Source of the DNA: Pseudomonadota bacterium
GTDB lineage: Bacteria > Pseudomonadota > Gammaproteobacteria > Pseudomonadales > Azotimanducaceae
Length of the DNA: 64,000 bases
Assembly: GCA_027624035.1 (NCBI GenBank)
Contig: JAQBUI010000007.1
Span: 39,269-103,268 of the forward strand
Direction of reading: 5' to 3'
The position numbers and the translations under genes are program-made. How positions within the stretch are numbered: the stretch's first letter is position 1; every line of letters starts with the position of its first letter. The notes under the pieces are model-generated. The model searched no databases, was not told the origin of the DNA, and worked only from the letters and a program-made list of their open reading frames with translations. Shown here piece after piece: positions 61,701-64,000 of this stretch.

Positions 61701-64000
61701 GGACACTTGCAATGTTGGTGGCGCCAATGCTTCCCGCGCTGGTCAGGTCAGCGTTGATATCCAGCAGGCTTGCCGAGTCGAACGCCATACCGCCCGAGGT
61801 AGTCGTCACCAGCGAATCAATGGTGATCGTGCCAGTTGCCGTGACGTTAAGATCAAGGCTGCCGGTCGACAGGATTCCTGCCACCTGGATGCTCTCTGCC
61901 GAGATATCGAGCAGACCACCCAGGGTTGAGGCGCCTATGACAATGTCATTGTCATCCACCAGCGTCGCGGCCCCGGTCCCGGTGCTGAGCAGCACTGTCG
62001 CAAAATCATTGGTCGCGGCATTGAGGGTGATCAGATGAGTTCCGGTCGTGGTCAGGTTGGCGGTGCCTGTTACCGACAGATCCCCGCCTGTGTCAGTGAG
62101 ATCTCCTCCGGTTGCGTCAAACGTCACATTCGGTGCCGTCACACTACCGATCAGATCAATTCCCGCCGCATCAACAAAGAGCTGCCCGCCGGAGGAAATC
62201 ATGCCAAGAGAAATGCCATTCAAATCAACAATGGAAATCTCACCGGTTCCGGAACTGGCCGTGACCGTGGTGAAGTCATTTGAGGCCGAGTTGAGATTGA
62301 TGACGGCGCCAGCCGATACACTGAAGTCAGCCAGACCGCTCACATCAAACGAGCCGGTGCTGTCAATGAGGTCGTCGGCACCCGCATCGAAGTCCACGGT
62401 ACCCGCAGTGACTACGCCCGTCACATCGAGACCGACGGCGTTGACCACGAATGCACCACCTACATTGGCGACACCGACCTTCAAGTCATCCACATCCGTG
62501 ACCGTCACGTTGCCACCATTGACGATCGAAACATTGTCAAAATCATTGCCCAACGACAGCGTGATATCGTTGGTCCCGGGGACCTGGGCACCAGCATCCA
62601 CGCTGGCACTGAAAGCACTCAGAGCACCTGTCTGGGTCACGTTACCGGCGGCGATGATCGACAGCGTTCCTGAAGCCGCGCCGCCGCCCAGTACAATGTT
62701 GTCTTCATCCCGCAGTGTCAGGTTTGTGAGCGTTCCGGTGACAGTGACGGCATCGCCCGACCCGTCACTGTCAAAATCATTGGTGGCGGCATCGAGGGCA
62801 ATGTTGTCTGACGCAGCAACGGCCAGGACCGTGGCGCCTGCAACAGTGAGATCCCCCGTAGAATCAGAGATGTTTCCAACGCCTGCCGATGCATCAAAGT
62901 TCACGGAGGCCGCCACGACACTACCGGACAGATCAATCCCATCGGCAGTCACATCAAGCAGCCCTCCGACATTCGACGCGTTCAGCAGGATCAAAGACTG
63001 ATCCACGAGGGTCACGGCGCCCGCGCCAGCATTGATCTGGACGGAACTGAACTCATTGGTCCCGGTATCCAGTTCGATGATGCCCGCCCCGGTGGAGGTT
63101 AACGTCGATGCTCCTGTCACGACGAGCCGTCCAGCCAGCGAATCGGTGAGATCTCCACCACTGGCATCGAGGTCCGCCGACGAAGCCGTGACGACGGCGT
63201 CCACTGTAATGCCTGCAGCCTGGACATCGAGCAGTCCGCCCACATTCACCGTGCCCAGTACGATCTGATTTGTGTCCACAAGCGTTGCGGCACTGTCCGC
63301 TTCGATCAACACTCTGGCGAAATCATTGGCCGCTGCGTTCAGGGTAATCGTATTGGTACCGGTTACCGTGAATAGGCTGTCACCTGTTGCAAGATTCAAC
63401 GATCCTGTGCTGTCCAGCAGATTGCCACCCGTCGCATCGAGGTCTGCCGAGTCGGCCGCTACCAGACCGGCCACATCAATGCCTGACGCATCCACGATGA
63501 GTTGACCAGCCAGCGCGATATTGCCAAGAATGATGCTGTTGCTGTCACTGAATGTCGCATCGTTACCCTCTGTCACAACGACCGTGGCAAAGTTGTTGCC
63601 TGCCTTGGACAGCGTGATGTCCGACGCCGCACCTGCATCGAAGGTCGACGTGCCAGCAACAACAACCGTCTGACTGGCAGTGCCGGTTTCACCAATGGCC
63701 CCGGCTGCAGTGATGTTCAAAGTGCCGCCCAGCGACAGATTCTGCAGCAGCAGGTCATTGACATCGACAATCGTCACGTTCCGGGCCGTCAGAACCTCCA
63801 GAGACACGAGATCATTACCGGCACTGTTGAGGATCACGTCATCTGCTGCCTGCGCATCAATGAGTGTATGTCCCGTCACCGACAGAGTGCCTGCAGCCGT
63901 GTCCGTGATGCTTCCGGCACCACCAGAGACGTCAAAGTCCACCGACCCCGCCGACACCGCACCCGACAGCGTGATCCCGTCTGCCGTCACGTCATACAGC
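46705..64000 (-). CDS. Giant filamentous-hemagglutinin-like repeat protein (C-terminal part, start beyond window)
   Basis: A single frame of over 5,760 codons runs off the window edge; codons 63991-64000 continue the repeat (LYDVTADGI), so the GTG at 63990 is not the start. The protein is acidic, rich in Gly, Ser, Thr, Asn, Asp and Val, and I noticed no cysteine, all typical of secreted beta-helix exoproteins. Three repeat zones are seen, then a non-repetitive C-terminus of about 300 residues with a Ser-rich segment, an acidic DDDEDVEEVDE run and a globular tail ending SMSGGE. There is no terminal autotransporter barrel and no RTX nonapeptide, so two-partner secretion is the likeliest route; neither signal domain nor TpsB is in the window. 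Role in adhesion or biofilm is inference. Confidence 0.85.
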   Translation of the reverse strand, partial: LYDVTADGITLSGAVSAGSVDFDVSGGAGSITDTAAGTLSVTGHTLIDAQAADDVILNSAGNDLVSLEVLTARNVTIVDVNDLLLQNLSLGGTLNITAAGAIGETGTASQTVVVAGTSTFDAGAASDITLSKAGNNFATVVVTEGNDATFSDSNSIILGNIALAGQLIVDASGIDVAGLVAADSADLDATGGNLLDSTGSLNLATGDSLFTVTGTNTITLNAAANDFARVLIEADSAATLVDTNQIVLGTVNVGGLLDVQAAGITVDAVVTASSADLDASGGDLTDSLAGRLVVTGASTLTSTGAGIIELDTGTNEFSSVQINAGAGAVTLVDQSLILLNASNVGGLLDVTADGIDLSGSVVAASVNFDASAGVGNISDSTGDLTVAGATVLAVAASDNIALDAATNDFDSDGSGDAVTVTGTLTNLTLRDEDNIVLGGGAASGTLSIIAAGNVTQTGALSAFSASVDAGAQVPGTNDITLSLGNDFDNVSIVNGGNVTVTDVDDLKVGVANVGGAFVVNAVGLDVTGVVTAGTVDFDAGADDLIDSTGSFDVSGLADFSVSAGAVINLNSASNDFTTVTASSGTGEISIVDLNGISLGMISSGGQLFVDAAGIDLIGSVTAPNVTFDATGGDLTDTGGDLSVTGTANLTTTGTHLITLNAATNDFATVLLSTGTGAATLVDDNDIVIGASTLGGLLDISAESIQVAGILSTGSLDLNVTATGTITIDSLVTTTSGGMAFDSASLLDINADLTSAGSIGATNIASVQLESSTLTAASGGIDLEGGGTVASLTVSGSGAVNLIANGEGDIALTDVADIDDGDTINLNLNAQGSVSLSSVDLADAGTSTTTWGGLTVGIDTNDNGAETLTVSGDISGVSLVDASGSAALNDSMSFAGDVTTMVADIEIGRVQLLTLVGGLESAGAISVTDATTVDLTAGQVYRSAGGPLDLGSSVGTVRVSGTGLVTISTTGNQDILLANVQDRVDGQKTDLTVSSAGDLSTGSINLNDGAFDGALVINVDGAGEDNGIKTATINDAISNVASFTASGNSTDDIIVLTADARSNGAFAISNVNEIRLDADVDLQGTSVDLTNSVTRVLLQGITSNKVTATAGSINIGDVRSTASNLILDSGAGGNTTVGSYSGLAGVDGDIQVLNSNATTFSGSVAAGTVTLSNTTDAITFAGDADINSLVTSGGAYRINFLGASTVINNNVAFSNTGGVTFGDDIGDDVLLDAGATATADINLSGTVRSSGDILTFGDITANNAGTIDTNGAALNLSSLTGASLILDAGNTGLMTISGDIDNLASLTIRDSAGALFQGQIGSSAAVPFTVTNTRAGETITFQDDAHLASFTTAAQGYSVSFGGATNQIDAAVSFLNTGRLTVQGTTTFLGGATKTTGQTELGGIVRSDDAAITLGAITLLSPTEIDTTNGGDPADGGNIRLGSIAGGGVLFLDLNAGATGTITVTGAVNDVPDLEIVNSNGTTFQGTYGGVTPGAVTVTDTSDGQTVRFGGSTHLTGLTTTNNPYSISFTGNSNQIDSAVTFTNTGDLTFGDATSDRIEFTGGVDISDPTVLAFVAGTVSTIGENLNLQTVQVVDGKTATLATGGGNLQVEEIRGTDSDGADLGTEALTINTGLGNVVLSGINVNLPVGHDIANGLTAVTIAQAADVTFDQVTLMGDLVQTNATGTTRFREDVDVDSAVLTGNAFDVQQAFVASGAVTVTNAGDFTISGQDPLTPTAGFSSTGRVRLSAGIDSAAAVSIGGNLVIADDGDILIATGNGDFEVSGSTVGTQGGTGDESLTVDAGTGTVTFNAVLASSGAIDVTGLTALTITDSSIIEFGTIDLIGNLTQTNRATGNTIFNGTVGLAGADLRGTNFIFSNFSTTGALSVDASQTITQNPATTLQTTGLLDLAAVDATLNGLSATGGVNLNISDDAVLNNDQPIALSGSVGGNFTVSANGAISLRAGQPALVLGNDASFTGDQLSVDLSASRDLILDIDGDATISNDQTTTIEGAVTGDLSIVSAGAIAQSGALEVDGLGSLTANGGGITLNNAGNVFDELRLVATGNDIAIVESDAQAMVLQKVDARHLTIRATADVTNANGADIDVTGTTTFDVGGDITLGNVGADDIALNVLELSAGEVQIFDDSADGVTLAETSVDSVRLETQGDLDSQNGVNITVANQGQFRAGAGSSDIDLSDSSNAFGSLIILGRDVDISERDSMNLAQVTSNSFTANVTGNLTGVGVNDFGLLTLSADNVTLNESDASILGQISVDSLDLTSGGDITQSGAAVEVTGIATLDAGGDDILLDGSSNTFGGIDLTGASVEVNESGDLRIEGAAATTLTVTSTGQIRQRTDGIVSVTGLASFDAGANDINLSGENNNFGSVTLSGGSILFDEASNTVIREITAANLTLDAEGSIVDDISTAGIIVTGNAAFTADGPSVITLANQNSQFGTLSLTGSAVNAFEDGDTVLDTVNVTSLTLTSSGSISDVGASSIDVLAGAVLVAEDDIVLGDAANDSVSFGSLDVSAVNAEIEESDSTQLVNVTADNFTLTSAGAITQTAGLINIADTLTLDAATSNITLNRLTNTFNKVNIISAGSAHLVDQTAILLGNIDVTSLDLDVDGTITDDAGSTIEVGGSITLDAMGNDITLDALNHEFGSIEASGGVVSIVESDASVLDQITSDEFSLQSGSNVSQSGAPITVAGRFTISGNSITLNGADNSLGSVDLTGTAIALTEDNATDLAQVSATSLVLTSGGDVTQSGPISVTDLLHVNTAAPVTLNDAGNLFGSVNITGSDVSFTEADDTLLVGLSASSVNATSAGNILAPGRLTVAGASQFNAGANDITLSNVDNTLGALTLSGANVSLVETGETELKVVNATTSLSVSSSGNIIDSAGSAIVAGATVLTTDGDITLGDNGADNVVFASIELDAVDVNLRESDGTLFDDVSAVNLTITSAGDITQSASAQINVTGVSTFDVGAGSISLNNASNTFQSITVAQAGDVSIADTSATILNQINSGTLTLTSGGSITDNGVLTITGLLNLDAGNQNILLDSNGSRFGSISVSGGDIELVEADSSQLDQITADEFLLTSAATVTQAATSVIDILGTLRIVADEIILDGNNNKFGDIDLTADSITIAQQGAIALEAINADALSVTAGGDITQKVGSALNITGLARFDSGTANIVLPEANQFGTLSLTGNAVTVNEVNDSIIAAANVGSLDFTSDGDVTGTGALAVTGLANISANAITLGQAGNTFGSLSLAGTTIRVTESGATVLDKIDASSELVLNTSGAISDTTASRITVADAVLIAGGDISIGTSANSTVNLGTIDVSGDNVTIGEDDASIIANVNASSFSLTAAGAISKTANGTIVVSNLAKFDAGSNSIELNTGTNTIASLSIVGAGSVSLTNSTSISLDDISATTVSLTSAGAITDQGTVNISGALVLDAGANSITLDSVNSSFGSISVTAGDASLVEADASELNQISVETLSLVSNGNISQAATSVLNITGSLSLSGNDIRLDGAANSFPQVQLDGGTIVLNKNGATSFGIVNANALSMTSSGSVSQTGGAFDVNGLLSLNTGSNDISLDGSANRIGQVAIVGGDVTLFETEAVVLQSVASGTLSVTASGDISGTGRIAVTGATSLDAIGGDITLSGGENSFGTLSVTGENATVNEAGNMELLTVDVDQVLRLTTTGSLSDSIGSSLSAGQAILLATQNVVLGDNPSDLLSFGSVAVDAGNVTISEDDGTIFDEISVDNLTWTANGPVTQNQASTISIGDVAIFDAGQNDITLPGSANVFDRIGVVSAGAVSINNSAATILNPVVAGSLALSSGGAITDAGTLTIAGRIDLNAGSQDITLDSANSTFGSISAAGGTVQMAESGASALAVITAEEYSLASTGVVSQTPDSVINVTGTLRISGREVILDGTQNQFGDIDLTGDAIAISQNGPVRLDSINALSLAVVAQGDITQSSGSALDISGLATFDSGTANIVLGQQNSFGTISLTGNSVRVNEVDDTNIASIVANSLNLTSDGDIQAAGVLMVSNEAVFTAIDNDIDLLNPGNQFGLLRLTGENVLVNEADDTRLSVLDAASAATINSGGTITDVASSRIEGVTVALNANGAITLGDTPNDSVNFVSLDLSGTDARITEDDGVILGNINVSSVYLTVDGEIGQSVDSVLNVDGLALFDSGSNDIELSGSNNQFGSIGISEADVVNVTEVGDTVLADITSNRLRVVSSGSISDTGIITIDNRTTLVAGVDIALDTIESSYALLLIDGENVNVASADDLVLGRLVARSAVLGSDRSISDTGEALISVTNGASLTAQQDVRLGQGDNTVRFGEVSFAARNVLVQESDSTVLVDVDVVDLTYSSNGAITQSSETVVFDVAGDALFEARAGDSDIDLSSVVNNFASLSVIGADVAVFDVNNLEIAGVTADTLSVIAGGNITDVETSSAGMNVVGLASFIAGAGQSDITLTNDQNSFGTVSVTAADATLVESVDIVFAGLEVDALTATAQSIRQSNNSELNVTGNTVLVASQQLNLTNGTNRFGRLDITSPVAAVSEVDGIELAAVQSRTLTLTTPEDVVDGIDAEISVEDEINIVAGGNVTLGDQIGESIELGAVNISGREVSLSEADNEVELDGITASSLTVESAGGISQSNSSVLLVTGDARLVANSGNDDIALTQDNNQIGSVALEARNVSLVESSDDGLTLMDVDVSNLDLVTTGDIESTSDLVVSGDLGLIANDGAGRVSLTGSGNRLNRISIDAEDAVVINSVDSELVNIDVGSLDLTSGGDVSDSDDDEIEVKGLARIDAGETGNIIIGNVANDLAQFGSIDFTADRIDVTQTDEVHITGARASGSLVIESLAGDIIAAPDAVISSVDDAVFTVNRDNGIIDLRSSGNELGQLSMTARDAYVAETGIVVLEEIDVDTLVVQGGSDVSNTDRANISVVIDAQILAGGDIRLGTGAADSIEFNRVSLAANNATLIEDGATVLSGLNILGDLVLTSENSITDAPGAELAVAGLTTLLVNGQLREIVLDGVNNTFGSFDVTATTIDIQLAGDVALANAVATELDITAQDATVSLQESGKLIVRERASIFARNVVFGKDSVSEVGSLEIRTTDQESSSVSIQSDILPRLVADNPTNPFGSIEIYSPNIEIGVAGGAVSIVTQGDQDGGSITLSGIDGDGNPVAGNGRLELIGDVTLDATNGSISEGTEITVVSSASSLGTIAAADGSVDTSFTVNAGAGDVRLGAFVAGQEISNLTVMAANDLSLSDVYVSGNTIDIAVAGDVDASGVVQDSVGDVSITAGGAVTLQEQMSAGGKVKLQSGSGDLNVQSVSSGRSMSLVSKQGNIMAGGSLNSGAGELSMVAQTGITLGSSMTAAGNVTLVSGSGISTTEAASGGINATGDVRVVAEGSVSLTASGSNAVTSGGSTNVTSNKGNVTLGGVQGAGNVNVFSVTGNIAQVKDTTIGTTGVGGAGSVTLSARSGIAISRIDAASAVTLVISETELEAGAAPPTFSRVNDRIPLGQGESTQDIRARGGAISFLAPQADVGATSTDQNFVQRASGGIFYGLENGRFFSDDIGATAILNTIPANVVNELQVAANGATNVAVGEDVDIADVPVIEEFDVSAFQAALVQSSTAVASAGETSASSSSRSTAASQRDDDEDVEEVDELAFQNLKNYDENPQGIRLPDDQDQSFAFDDEGTMYFEITMSSDRVSGGFDTFRIYELRLDLASMSHRGIETSQLVAESEFRPGFQALPSMSGGE
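49000..57750 (-). repeat. Zone of ~67-residue repeats, organised in six-unit super-repeats
   Basis: Units follow a pattern like LTSGGDITQSG, VTGLATFDAG, ITLDxxxNxFGSI, then VxLVEAD and a short linker. One unit in six (type A) carries the LGDxxxDSVxFGSL variant. Type A recurs near 57.66, 56.49, 55.28, 54.08, 52.86 and 51.65 kb, a period of about 1.2 kb or 400 residues. Downstream of 51.5 kb the register becomes irregular. Confidence 0.75.
59215..60625 (-). repeat. Three ~165-residue repeats in the giant protein
   Basis: Copies are marked by the YSISFTGNSNQID-type segment near 59.41, 59.92 and 60.40 kb, each followed by a FTNTGDLTFGD-type strand and preceded by an NSNGTTFQG-type strand. The period is about 500 bp. 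This zone differs from both flanking zones. Confidence 0.65.
61890..64000 (-). repeat. ~90-residue repeats at the upstream end of the giant protein
   Basis: Each unit has a VDxNDIVLG turn, then GGLLDVTADGI, then SVDFDAxGGDLTDS, then ITLNAATNDFATV. The VDxNxIxLG motif recurs about every 265-280 bp, near 61.92, 62.20, 62.46, 62.70, 62.95, 63.24, 63.51 and 63.75 kb, and a further copy crosses the window edge. Confidence 0.7.

Noticed and set aside
46705..64000. CRISPR-like array because of the regular repeats
   Set aside because: The periodicity is in the protein (67, 90 and 165 residues), the DNA units are divergent, and the frame is open throughout. There are no short identical repeats with unique spacers and no cas genes.

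Overview
The window looks like chromosomal core DNA of a free-living gammaproteobacterium. The gene orders murA-ibaG-mlaBCDEF, lptCAB-rpoN-hpf-ptsN-rapZ-npr, mreBCD-maf-rng-yhdP and rpsU-yqeY-dnaG-rpoD-tRNA-Ile2 are all gammaproteobacterial. GatCAB, short-form HisG and CoaX point outside the Enterobacterales. I cannot name the genus. Coding density is high, and no gene-free stretch exceeds 300 bases.

Layout. At 0.07-8.25 kb, minus strand, a tightly packed string reads mlaF-mlaE-mlaD-mlaC-mlaB-ibaG-murA-hisG-hisD-zapE: phospholipid retrograde transport, peptidoglycan precursor synthesis, histidine synthesis and a division ATPase. At 8.4-15.65 kb, plus strand, are a Na+/Ca2+ exchanger, LPS export (lptC, lptA, lptB), sigma-54, ribosome hibernation factor, the nitrogen PTS (ptsN, npr), rapZ and darP; kdsD and kdsC, usual between the exchanger and lptC, are absent. 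At 15.66-26.6 kb, minus strand, are lptG/lptF, yhdP, rng, maf and mreD/C/B. At 26.9-30.0 kb is gatCAB. At 30.1-39.7 kb lie a DUF1499 membrane protein, a Tat-exported M15 peptidase, a 62-residue orphan, a GT2-GtrA glycosyltransferase overlapping a DUF2723 membrane protein, the pantothenate/CoA operon panB-panC-coaX, a DUF547 protein and a membrane-anchored Hsp20-like protein. At 39.9-45.1 kb, minus strand, is the macromolecular-synthesis cluster rpsU-yqeY-dnaG-rpoD, followed by a tRNA-Ile(CAU) gene. At 45.2-46.6 kb are tsaD and folB.

The last 17.3 kb (46.7-64.0 kb, minus strand) are one uninterrupted frame that runs off the window. It is the C-terminal part, more than 5,760 residues, of a giant filamentous-hemagglutinin-like surface protein built from three classes of internal repeats, one of them a six-unit higher-order repeat of about 400 residues.

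Most notable observations: (1) the tRNA-Ile(CAU) gene is split right after the anticodon by a 240-nt group I intron whose core helices and P/Q/R/S elements can be read directly; (2) a dispersed 80-90 bp palindrome-containing intergenic repeat occurs at least six times, twice inside the mla operon; (3) the nested repeat architecture of the giant adhesin; (4) a membrane-anchored alpha-crystallin-domain protein; (5) mreC homology extends upstream of any standard start codon; (6) a heptanucleotide repeat sits at the hisD-zapE junction, and tandem hairpins plus a 13-bp tandem repeat lie upstream of panB.
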